DNA from: Ichthyophthirius multifiliis
Lineage: Eukaryota > Ciliophora > Oligohymenophorea > Hymenostomatida
Reading direction: 5' to 3'
Length of the DNA stretch: 29,958 nucleotides
NCBI RefSeq assembly: GCF_000220395.1
Contig: NW_004087068.1
Location: 1 to 29,958, forward strand
The notes under the pieces are model-generated. The model had not been told where the DNA came from, did no database searches, and worked only from the letters and a program-made list of their open reading frames with translations. Made by a program: the position numbers and the translations under genes. Of the stretch, positions 1 through 10,615 are shown piece after piece. Numbering within the stretch: the first letter of the stretch is position 1; each line of letters starts with the position of its first letter.

Positions 1-2412
1 ATATTGAAATTTTATTTATAATTATTATAAATTAATATTTTATTTAAATTATATATTGCAAATTTTATATATTTATTAATATTTAATATTATATAATCTT
101 ATTTATTACATAATAAATATTTATTTCAAATTTATTAATTTTTATTTTTTAAATATAATTAAATATAATTTTCTTAAATTTAAATATTTTATATTTTAAT
201 TAATAATAAAAATGTAAGAATTAAAATGTTTATTAAATATCCAATTAAAACTTAATTATAAAAAAATAAAGTGAAATTTAGAATAAATAAATATAAGTGG
301 TAAATAATTGGTAAATAACAAAAATTTTTTAAAGTTAAAAAAATTAATTAAGTAGTTGCAATGATAAATATTTATTGGTTTATTAATTTATAGATGATTA
401 ACATAAATATTAAAAAATATATAAATAAATTTTAATATATTATTTAATTCATAAATGTAGTATAAATAAAATAAAAATTAAATAATTTTATTAATTGAAA
501 AAAAAAAATGAAATATAATATAAATTAATAATAAAATAATTATATTAAAACAATTTGAAATTTATATAAAATTTAAAATCTGGTATAAAGATATAATTGG
601 AAAAAATAGAAAATATAAGAAAATAAAATAATTATAAATATTTATTATTTAATATTTAAATAAAAAAAACAAAAAAATAAATTTAGAATAAAGTAAAATA
701 ATTAATATAAATTTCATAATTATATTATTAAGAATTGTAAAAATAAATAATAAACAATAAAATAAACAGTAAAAAATGATATATATATGTATATAAAAAA
801 TAAAAAAATTAAAAATATAAAATAAATATATTTATAATTTATATTTTAAATATTTAAAAATATTTTTTATAAATAAATACAATTATATTTTTTTATTTAT
901 TTTTATATTTTTATTTTTTTTAGCAAATTTTATCATATAATTTTTATTTTTTTATATATATATTTGTTATTTATTTTATTAATATATTTTTTTTTTTTAT
1001 TTTATTTACTTATTTTATTAAAATTTACTATATTATTTTATTTTTAAAATTATTTAATCTTAATTAATTTTTTTTCTTGTTTATACTCTAATTTATTTTT
1101 ATTATATTTAATTATTATTTATAGTCTTTTTTTTTCTATTTTATATATTTATATTTATTTTTTAAAAATAAAATTATAATATTCTTTATTAATTATAATT
1201 TTTTTTATATTTTTATTCATTTATCTAATAAATCTTTTAGAATAATTTATTTTTAATAATAAAAAGTTAAAATATTTTATTTTATAAATTTTATTTTTAA
1301 ATATAATATACATATATTTTGTTTTATATTTATGTTTATTTTAAAAATAATATTTCATTAAAAATTATTATATAATAATATTGGATTAGAATACATAGAA
1401 AATTTTATATAAAATAATTATTTTAAATTTTTTTATTTTATATAAATAATTAATAATTAATTGCACTATTTTTTTTTTAATAATCAATCTTATACTTAAC
1501 TATTGTTTACAATACAAATAATTTAGTTATATATGTATAAAATATAGATTTATTAAATTTTTAAATAGTTGTCTATGCATATATAAATAAACATACAATG
1601 AGTTTTTAATTATTTTTTTTCTTTATAAATAATCAATATATCTTAATATAATTAATATATTATAAAATATAAATCGATTTAATTTATATTACTTCATTTT
1701 GATATATATTTGAAGTGTATTACTATTGTAGAAATAAACAAATAAACAATATATTATTTTGCATTAAATATATAATAATATTAATTAATAAAATAATTTT
1801 AATTTTAATTTTAATTTTAATTTAAATTTATAGATATAATTCAATTTATCAATAAAAAAAATATATAAAATAATAATAATATTTTATTTTATATTAATAA
1901 ATATCATTATCTTTTAATATTTAATAAATATAGAATTAATTATACGATATAGGTAATCTATATTTATTATTTATAGAAAATTTTAATAAATTATATTAAA
2001 TAAGTTTACATCAAAAATTATTTGTTTGATTATTTTTTTATATTTTATTTTGAAAAAAAAACATTATAAATATTATTTATTTATACTAGAATTTTTTTTT
2101 GAATGTATACAAAAGTATTTAAATAAACTTAATTATATAATTTAATATTCTTATTTATGGCGTCATATTTCGAATTTTTATTATTTTTTAAATGATTATT
2201 TAAAATGTATTTAATATTCTAATATTAAATAAATATTAAAATTTTTAAATACAAAAAATATATTATAATTTAAAATATATTTAATATTATAAAAAAATAT
2301 AAATTAATTAATTTTGATATATATTTTTTATAAATATTTTGATTTTAACTTAATTAAATTAATTATATATTTTATTTTAAAAAATATATTATAATTTTTT
2401 CATGGTTTTTAA
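1..2412. other. AT-rich stretch, no gene seen
   Basis: Almost only A and T, made of short A and T runs. Open frames exist because TGA is rare by chance at this composition, but their translations are only K/N/I/F/Y/L and show no domain or splice pattern. I see no RNA gene. The minus strand remains open for a long way in one frame downstream of the gene at 2413-3304; I treat that as chance. Confidence 0.6.
1795..1823. repeat. TTTTAA hexamer microsatellite
   Basis: About four to five tandem copies of TTTTAA inside non-coding AT-rich DNA. This is a simple sequence repeat with no evident function. Confidence 0.8.
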
Positions 2413-3304
2413 TCATTATTTTATCTTTAATTTATTTTAATTATTGACAAAATCTATACCATTTGGTTATTATGAAATTTATTGATAAGCCATATTATTA
2501 ATTAATTTTACTTACTAATTTAATTTATAAAATAGATAACTTATAGTTAAAATACTTATAGCGCTAATTAATAAAATAGCCATTATATAAATATTTTATT
2601 AGTTTTGATTTTAATTTTAATTATAATTAATATTTTGTTATTAGTCTATTTTTATATAATTTTTATTATTATCTTCTTATGTATTTTAATTTAATTTATT
2701 AATAATTTTAATTGGAGATTTATTATTATTTTTATTTTCTTATATATCTGTTTATTAATTATTATTATTTTAGATTGATAAGTTTTAGTTTGAAATCAAA
2801 TTTTTTTTATTTGCTAATACTGTTAATTTTTTTTTAAGATTCTGGTTGATTTTATTATTATTATTTCTTTATTTAATGTATTTGTAATTCATCATCCAAA
2901 TCACCTTAATTTTTTTTTAATTACTATTATTTTTAAGGATAAATATCTTCATTAATTTATTATTGTATTTTTTAAGAATTTTACTATTTGGTCAGGTAAA
3001 TTTTATTTTCTTATTCTTATTTTTGTATTTTATTAAATTATTCATCTTAAATTTAATTATTTTGATTTATTTCTATTTACTATTATTAAGTCTTCTCTTT
3101 TTTATTTTCTTATACAGATTACTATTTTAGTTAATCTACAGTTTATTAATTAATGTTTTACTTCAATATCTGTTCATCAGTTTATATTTTTTTTCCCTAT
3201 TTTTAAATTATATTTTAAGGCTATTTTTAATCTTCAAATTTTATTTGACTTGTTTCCTTTGAACTATCTATACTTTGAAATATTTACTTATTTTTTTAAG
3301 ACAT
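2413..3304 (-). CDS. Q/N/K-rich protein with C-terminal membrane anchor
   Basis: Not recognised as a known family. The minus strand from the ATG at 3304 (MSQKNKQIFQSIDSSKETSQ) stays open with about 165 codons of acid- and glutamine-rich sequence, then continues in a neighbouring frame to a TGA at 2413-2415, giving about 297 residues. The last part has one hydrophobic segment (YIMAILLISAISILTISYLF) followed by a 38-residue polar tail ending KLKIKQ, so it looks like a single-pass membrane protein with a long soluble N-terminal region. The change of frame falls in one of two A runs (about 2800-2808 or 2829-2836) and is probably a homopolymer error. The upstream frame at 3522-3938 could be its first exon. 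The composition (D, E, S, T, P present) separates it from chance AT frames. Confidence 0.6.
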
Positions 3305-3521
3305 TCCTTATAATTATATATTGGCTATATAATTTTATTAAAATTCCTAATGCTTTTATTTTTATAAAATAATTGATAATAATATAAAACTTAAGAAAAA
3401 AATGAATAAATTATTATATTTTAATATTTATTGATAAACATATTTTTATAATATTATACTTATCATATACTTTATTATGAAGTACTTTATTTTTATAATA
3501 ATTAAGAAATTATAAACAATT

Positions 3522-3938
3522 TCAATATTTATAATATTTATTGAAAAAAATAAAAAGTATAATATCATTTTATTCAAATTTAAAATATATTATATTTATT
3601 TATTGTACAATTTAATAATTTATATTTAATATTTTCATTTATTTATAAATTACTATATTTTTAAATTATTCAAAAAAAAGTTGAATATCTCCGTTTTAAA
3701 CTTAGTTTTGATTTGAAATTTCATCATTAATTTATAAAAAAAATCCTAAATTATCTATATTTTCATTCTTACCTATAATCTTAAATTTTAATTGGATTAA
3801 TTGTTTTAATTTACTTTACTATTAACTTGAATTTTTAATTAAAGTTATATGATTGTTTAAAACAGCCCCATATTATTTGATTGTTTTTATTAGGGATATA
3901 TAAATAATGCATATAAATGTAAATAAAATAATTGTCAT
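3522..3938 (-). CDS. Small protein or first exon with hydrophobic N-terminus
   Basis: Unrecognised. From the ATG at 3938 the protein begins MTIILFTFICIIYISLIKTI, a good signal peptide or membrane anchor, followed by a polar segment including KFKIIGKNENIDNLGFFL and QVQNGDIQLFFEQFKNI. It ends at a TGA at 3522-3524 after about 138 codons, but the last 35 residues look like translated intron or intergenic DNA. A donor (GTAATT) lies just after the convincing part, near 3637. It may therefore splice into the gene at 2413-3304, 220 bases downstream on the same strand, which would make one secretory or membrane protein. Separate gene or exon cannot be decided from sequence alone. Confidence 0.4.
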
Positions 3939-4054
3939 TTTTTATTTCTTTTTATTCTTTATAAACGTTTTTAAAATATAAAAAATTAATAAAAGATAAT
4001 TTTTATAAAAATATATATATAAATTATTTATATAATATTTCATTAAAAATAAAT

Positions 4055-4339
4055 CATTTATCTGAATCTACTTATTTTTCTTTTAAATAAGAAAAATTAT
4101 TTATTTTAAATTACACAATAATATAAATAATAAGAAATTTTAAGGGCAGTCTTAAAAAATAATTTTTAAAAGCAATGTCTTAAAAGCTGCTTTATATATT
4201 TTAAAAAGAGCATAAATTTAAAATATATCATAAAATCTTAAAAGTTATTTCAAATCTTAATAGCAACCAACTATTAAAACAAAAAATTATAAAAGTTTAA
4301 AATAAACAATATTAAACTTTGTATTTATTTTAATAATGA
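4055..4339 (+). CDS. Possible coding fragment
   Basis: Plus-strand frame open to a TGA at 4337-4339. The middle reads like protein (KGSLKKQFLKAMSQKLLYIF, then QKEHKFKIYHKILKVISNLN), basic and helical in character, with fewer low-complexity runs than the surrounding DNA. No start codon is obvious and no family is recognised. It could be an exon of an unresolved gene or a relic. Most of the rest of 3939-4984 holds nothing I can support. Confidence 0.25.
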
Positions 4340-4984
4340 TTATCTTTATTAAATTATGTGTTTTATTATTATTTAATTAAAATTTTAACTTTTATTTTAT
4401 TTTCAATAATTTATATAAATTATGAATATTTATAATATTTGTATATTTTAATTATTTAAACTTCCTTTAAATTTTAAAATCAGATTAATTTAATTTTTTT
4501 TATTTTATAGATAACTTAAAAAATTTTAAACACTTATATATTATTTAAATTATAATCATATTTTAATTGATTATTAATTGTGCTGAATAACATAATGTTA
4601 TTTTTATAAGCCTTTTTTGATACTCAATAGAGATTTTTATAGTGGTATCAAATCAATATTATATAATTAAAATATTTTCTTTCATTTTTAGATTCGCACA
4701 AATTTTAATGCTACCTTTTTAAATAATAAAATAAATATTATTGATAATAAAAATTATATAATTTTTTTAAAAAAATTAATTTTTATTTATTTTTTATAGT
4801 AAGTTATTTTTAGGTGTTAAACTATAGAATCAGAGCAGATTACTGCACATAATCTAATTGAAATACAATAATTATGATAATACTATATATTAATAGTAAA
4901 AAAATAGCAAACAAACAAAAACAAATATGTAATACATAATTAAAGAGAGGAAAAAAATATAATATAATTTTATTTTTTCAAAAT
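4340..4984. other. AT-rich intergenic stretch
   Basis: No supported gene. The plus strand from about 4811 (GVKLQNQSRLLHIIQLK) runs open into the GC-rich island that follows, but it has no start, domain or clear splice signals. Confidence 0.4.
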
Positions 4985-5256
4985 AGCAAATCACGAGCAA
5001 TTATAGAATTTCCTTTCCCTTAACTGGGGGAGCCTCCAGGTATTATCAATAGCCGTTAGGTAGTTTATTTATTGGCGGGGGCATACCTAATTCTCACGTG
5101 ACTGGTCTATTATATTATCAATATACTTAGGGAAAGAACGATAGCAAAAGACACCCAACGCTTCTCCCATGAATCCTTTGCCAATTCTTCATTTCCAACC
5201 ATAGAATTTATTCGTGCTAGGTTTTCATTAAAGGTTGCACAAACCACGATTTTATC
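4985..5256. other. GC-rich island of unknown nature
   Basis: About 270 bases with a GC share near 40 percent (estimated by eye) inside DNA at roughly 15 percent, with abrupt edges against A and T runs. Both strands are open in one frame under the ciliate code. Minus contains KIVVCATFNENLARINSMVG and ELAKDSWEKRWVSFAIVLSL before two Gln codons (TAA TAG) and a further open stretch. Plus contains ISFPLTGGASRYYQQPLGSL and FIGGGIPNSHVTGLLYYQYT, ending at a TGA near 5170. Neither protein is a family I recognise. The DNA also has a 7-base inverted repeat (TTAGGTA 5056-5062 with TACCTAA 5084-5090) and an 11-base direct repeat (TATTATCAATA at 5041 and 5113), so a structured RNA is possible. I looked for U1, U2, U4, U5, U6, U3, SRP, RNase P, telomerase RNA, 5S and tRNA signatures and found none. 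Confidence 0.5.
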
Positions 5257-5776
5257 AAAAAAAAAAAAAACATTAGTTATCTTTCAAGAAAAAAAAAATT
5301 AGCAAATCTTTTTTTTAAAAAAATATAATTATTAAAGTAAAATTAATTTTTCCAATAGAAATCAAAAAAAATTGCTAGTACAAAAAGCATTAATTATTTA
5401 TTTATTTTTACTTCAACCACTTAAACAATAATATACCAAAAAAATAGATAATTACTCTAATACGCTGTTATACTTTTATTATTGTTTTCTAAAAAATATA
5501 TTGTAAAATAATACAAAAAATAATTATCGCTTGCATTTTTATTAAATATTATTCATATGTTCATAATTATTAAAAAAAAAATATTAATCTATATTATAAA
5601 TGAAATGAAAAAAATTAAATTTTTATTTTAAATATAAAAAAATAAAATATTTTATTTTATTTAAAATTTTTTTTAAAAAAATATCGAATTTTATAAATAA
5701 TTTTATAAATAAAATATTAAAAAGTAGTATTATTAAAAAAAAGCAACTTATAATAAAAAAAGAAAAATAAATATAT
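5257..5776. other. AT-rich upstream region of the EF-hand/WD40 gene
   Basis: No gene seen. It lies between the GC-rich island and the ATG at 5777 and must hold the promoter and 5' leader of that gene, but no specific element can be identified. Confidence 0.5.
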
Positions 5777-7550
5777 ATGAGTATATTAAGTAAAAAATTA
5801 AATAAATTAGATCACACTGTCCCAATATATTCTCCACGAACCACATATAAAAACATAAAATAAAACGATGAAAATTTACTTGCTGATCTGACCCTAAATT
5901 TTGATCCATTTACAATTAATGTTCTAAGGAATGAATTCGGGATTCGAAATTTAGAAATGAAATTAAGTGAATTTATATTAGTAGTAAAAGAGCATTTATT
6001 ATCATGGCAAATGGATATATCGAATCGCGAAACGAAACTGATGAGATGCCTAACAAATTTATTTGAAGAAATAGATTTGAACGGCAATGAAATTTTAGAA
6101 TGGGACGAATTCACTAATTATGTAATAGAAAAGGCAACAGTATTAAATAATATAAAAACAAAAGCAGATGAAATAAAATAATATACTAAATCTCACACAA
6201 AGCCTCAACAAGCAATAAATAATAAATTATTAACACATAAATTCAATAATTTGTTAACGAAGCTTATTTATATTCCACACATTGATCGATTGGCCTTATA
6301 TGAAGAAGGATCAGATGAGATCATTTTTATGAATCCAGAAAATGGAATTATAAATAATAAAACATTAAAAGTTATTCCAAAATCACTTTTCGTGACTACA
6401 TCTACAGTTAAAAAGGATGAAGAGGGTTTAATTCATGTAGAAACTAAAAAAAATTTTATTGATTTAAAAACTATGATTTTAGATATTTTATATATTCCAG
6501 ATAAAAAATATTAAATTTTATTAACTTCTTCTAATGATAAATATGTTCGAGGATGGAAAAATACTTCTAATGGATGGATTTTAGCTTGTTAACCTGATAA
6601 TGAAGAAGAACTGATTGAGCATGAATTTAAAAACGAAATTTACTGTCTTGCATGGGATTCTTTAAATGAAATATTATACTGTGGTTAGAAAAATGGGAAT
6701 ATTGTGATTTGGTATTTTAAAACTGATACAGAAAAAGATCTAGAAAAAGATTGTGCGCACACTGAAGTAATTATGGACATGATTGCGATGCCAAAATTGT
6801 AATTTTTGGCTACCGCAGCACTTGATGGGAATCTAATTCTTTGGGATACAATTATTAATAAGAAAAAAAGAGTCTATAAAGAACATTCTAGAGGTATTAC
6901 TTCGTTGTCTTTTAATGAAGCTTTGATTTTGCTTTTTTCAGCTGGGTTTGATCATAATATTTGTGTGTGGAACCCTTACATTGATAATTTAATTTATAAA
7001 ATTTCAGGACATTCAAGTCCTTTACTTGTTGTAAAAGTAATTGAAGGAACTTCTTAGATTGTTTCTTTGGATTCCGATGGGAATGTAAGAATTACTGATA
7101 TTAAAAAATTTAGTAATGTTTAAACCTTCTCTATAGAAACATCAGATGAAAAGCATAAATTTAACCCTTAATGTTTAACTTATATTCCTAAACCGTTAAA
7201 ATTGGCTTTTTGTGGAAGAACAATATCTATTTATGAATATGATAAAAATTATAATCCGAATTCTGTCGATGATTTTGTTGCTATTTGTTGTGCTTTTGTA
7301 CCTTCTTAATTATCTTTTTATACACCAGCGGGTAATAAAATAAAATTATGGAATGCTTTGACTGGAGATGTGAAAAAAATATTTTCTGACATCACTAATG
7401 GAGAAATTACTTGTTTTGCTTTAGATAATCTTAAAAGAAGAATGCTTATAGGTGACTCTTTAGGATAAATAGGTATATATAATACTTATAATGGTGCTAT
7501 GATTAAATCATTGCCCAAGTATTTATACTATTTCATTCATTATATAAATA

Positions 7551-7587
<37 letters not shown>

Positions 7588-9591
7588 CATACAGCTGAAG
7601 TTACACATATTGTACATGCTTCTTCGATTAAAACTTTTATTTCAGCTGCAATGGATAATAAGATTAATATGACCGTAGATAATGATTTCGGTGAAAATGA
7701 ACTTATAAGAACTTTTGAATTAAAAGAAGTTACAATAACCTCCTTGGCTTTTAATGAGTTAAGTAAATTAATAGTAGTTGCAACAAATACAGGCATAACA
7801 CAATTTTATGAAAGCGATACAGGAAAATGTAATGGAAGTTATTCAGAATTAACGCAATATGAAGAAATAACATCTTTAAATTGCATTGAGAAAATTCCAT
7901 ATATGATCACAACAACAACAAATGGAAAAATAAATTTTATAGCTTTGCCACCTCTATTATATAAATTTTAAAAAGTTTATAGCTTTAAAAACGATGATAC
8001 AGAATCAATACAAAAAGCTAAGAAAGAATTAGAAGATAAAAAAGAACAATAACAATATTAGTTGAACATTAACATTTAGTAGCCAATAGTATCGTAGCTA
8101 ACATAAAAAAAGAAAGAGAATCCAACAATTACAAACTAAAATATAAGTATTTCAAATAGTATTTTATGTAATGCGACGAAACGTTTATTTGTTTCTGATG
8201 ATAAGGGCTTTATTAAATGTTTTGATATTTCTTAAATTATTCATGCATTGGAAAAATCTTATATTAACCATTAAGACAAATCTGGAAATAGAAATAAATC
8301 TTTCCTTTCTCCACCATCTTTTGAGGGAGTTTCTTCACAAGAAGTTTGGACTTAAAGGGCGCATTTCGAGATGATTAAATCAATTGAGTATATTTTTGAT
8401 GAAAACCTTCTTATTACTACTGCTTATGATAAGAAAGTCAAAATTTGGGACTCTAACACAGGAAATCTTATTGATTAATTGTAATAAAACTATGATAAAA
8501 TTGAACCTAGGCCAATTGCATTTAAAAGAAGTGGAACTGAAGAAATTTATGATTCTAATTTAGAAGAAAGAATTGATTTAAAAAGAAAAGAATCACTCAG
8601 AAATAAAAGAATAGAAGATAAAAATATTAAATAAACTACACAAACTAATACTAATATTCCTGTTTCGATGACTTTTTAAGCTAAATCATCATCTATTGCA
8701 TAAGTTGATTAGTTAGATAAATAATAAGCAAATACAAATGATGATATTTATGCTAATTTCCATCCAAACAAATCAGAAGAAGAAGAATTTAGTCCTTTTT
8801 ATTATTTAGATAAAATTAATGTATAGAAACTTTAAAGTCTAAAAAGCAATCCAGAATGGAAACTCAATATTAATTATTAAAAATATTATGAATAATATGA
8901 AAAACATATTAATGATTTAAAAAAAGATGTTTTAATTAAAGAATAGCAACTTTAAGAAAAAAGACAAAAATAAGGAATAAATAACAGAAGATTTAAAGTT
9001 AATACATATTAAAATTAGGTATATTTTTTTCATATTAAATATATTTTATTTTTATTTAATTAAAAAATATAAAAATTTTATAAGGATGAATAATAAAATT
9101 TTGATTCTGATTTTAGGCCTTTGTTAAAAGAAGAATAAGGATTAAAATTAGATGCCTAAACTATCGTAAAATCTTAAACGGATATTCGAATTTAAGATGG
9201 ATTGTAAAAGATTACTAATTCTTAAGTAAGCATGGTTAAAATTGATAATACTAAAAGTTAAAAAAACATATAAACTGTTACTTAAAAAAACATTTAGCCT
9301 ATTCAAGAAGAAAATTAAGCAGAACCTTTTGCATTATTAGGGGATAAAAAAGCTCCTGTATCAAATTTGTACAAAAAAGAACTTTAAAGCAAACTTCTTT
9401 TTGGTAATAATCAATAGGAAATAAAATTAAGTCAAGAAGAAGTAAATGCTGCGCATAGACTTGCTGCTGCTCTTGCTAATTACGATAAAAATGATTATAG
9501 AAGTTTGAAATTTTATAATATTTAGGTTAAAGAAAATAAAAAAAATAATCAAAAACCTTAAAAATAATCTAATGAAAGTAATTATAGATGA
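5777..9591 (+). CDS. EF-hand and WD40-repeat protein, WDR49/EFCAB8-like
   Basis: Three exons: 5777-7518, 7587-9018 and 9085-9591, with introns of 68 and 66 nt, coding for about 1226 residues. The ATG at 5777 (MSILSKKLNKLDHTVPIYSP) is the first in a frame that then stays open. An EF-hand lies near residues 88-116, with loop DLNGNEILEWDE supplying D1, N3, N5 and E12. WD repeats follow, with strand-d signatures such as ALDGNLILWDT (about 348), DHNICVWNP (about 391), NKIKLWNA (about 520) and KKVKIWDSNTG (about 864). This order (N-terminal EF-hand, then two propellers) and length match the WDR49/WDR64/EFCAB8 group, known from motile cilia; an axonemal scaffold role, perhaps calcium-sensitive, is inferred. 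The C-terminal 250 residues are Q/K-rich, with a short LAAALANYDKNDYRSLKF segment. TAA/TAG read as Gln throughout; stop TGA at 9589. Exon phases agree at both junctions. Confidence 0.9.
7553..7583. repeat. TA microsatellite in intron 1
   Basis: About 13-15 TA units fill the 3' half of the first intron of the EF-hand/WD40 gene, directly before its TTAG acceptor. Read through, they would give an IYIYIY run, which is why this is intron and not exon. Confidence 0.85.
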
Positions 9592-9691
9592 TTTTTTTTT
9601 ATAAAAATATTTAGATCCATTTATAAAAGTTAGTTTTTGTTTAGAATTTTTTTAATATTTTAAATTTAAACTAGTTTTTGTTTAAATTATT

Positions 9692-9692
9692 A

Positions 9693-9714
<22 letters not shown>
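9692..9714. repeat. AT microsatellite, 3' of the WD40 gene
   Basis: About eleven AT units in the 226-base spacer between the WD40 gene and the orphan at 9818. Confidence 0.8.
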
Positions 9715-9725
<11 letters not shown>

Positions 9726-9817
9726 GGTTTAAACATATTACTTTTTAACACTATTTTTTTTTATATATTTTTATAAAATACAATCTAAAAAAATAAAAAG
9801 ACTAGAAAATATAAATT

Positions 9818-10444
9818 ATGGCCTTTTTTTGTTTTATTGAGTTTTTAAAAATTGCTTTTTTTATTTCTTTTTTTTATAATAAAAATTATTCAATATAATT
9901 CTGTATTATTTTCTTTAAACAAGATGTTATATTTTAATTTTATATGAAATTTCTAGATATTGATAATTCGTAAATATTTTAATAATTAGAATAGGATACT
10001 TTTAATTTTATTTTTTTAGATAATTTTATTTTTTCTTTTAATATTTTTTTTTTTCTATATTTTAAATAATAAAATTTTTGTTAAAATAAATATACTATAC
10101 AATTTTTTAATATTACTTCTGAATCATCTATTTATTCTAATATTTACTTTTTTTAATCAAAAAATTAACTTAATGAAATAAATAATAAATCTTATTAAAA
10201 GAAAATATATATTTAATTATTTTTATGTTATAAATTTTAATCAACTTTAAATATTATTGTTTTTATTTATAATAAAACCTATCAAAGCTCTAAATATTTT
10301 CCATTTTTTTTATTTAAAGAAACTATTATTTTAAAAGTTTCAAAATAGATTTTAGAAGAATTCATTTCTATTAAAGGAATTATTAAAACAAAATAAATTT
10401 TTATAGAGGAAAATTAATTTTCTTAACATTAAAAATATTTTTGA
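9818..10444 (+). CDS. Orphan F/I/Q-rich protein with hydrophobic N-terminus
   Basis: Single uninterrupted frame of 209 codons, ATG at 9818-9820 and TGA at 10442-10444, 208 residues. It starts MAFFCFIEFLKIAFFISFFY, a strong signal peptide or membrane anchor, and then alternates aromatic/isoleucine stretches with polar ones (FLDIDNSQIFQQLEQDTFNF, ITSESSIYSNIYFFQSKNQL). The C-terminus is more charged (ILEEFISIKGIIKTKQIFIE). No family is recognised. It lies 226 bases after the WD40 gene and converges on the PG-rich gene, 171 bases between stops. The length without TGA and the presence of S, E, D, Q and C argue for coding, but at this AT content chance cannot be excluded. Confidence 0.5.
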
Positions 10445-10615
10445 TTATTTTATATATATAATTAATATATAAAAATTATTTTTAATTAATTATGAAATAA
10501 AATTATTAATATTTAATTATAAAAAGTAAAAACATTATTATTAATAATTAATATATATTATTAAAAAAATCACATAATTATATTAATAAAATTATATTTT
10601 ATATATTTGTATTAT

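Noticed and set aside
4985-5256. Spliceosomal RNA, SRP RNA, RNase P, telomerase RNA, 5S or tRNA
   Set aside because: None of the diagnostic sequences (U6 ACAGAGA, U1 ACTTACCTG, SRP helix 8, a CAACCCCAA-type template, tRNA T-loop) is present on either strand.
5812-6114. Minus-strand frame of 100 codons
   Set aside because: Shadow of exon 1 of the EF-hand/WD40 gene, whose plus-strand frame has an EF-hand and continues in phase.
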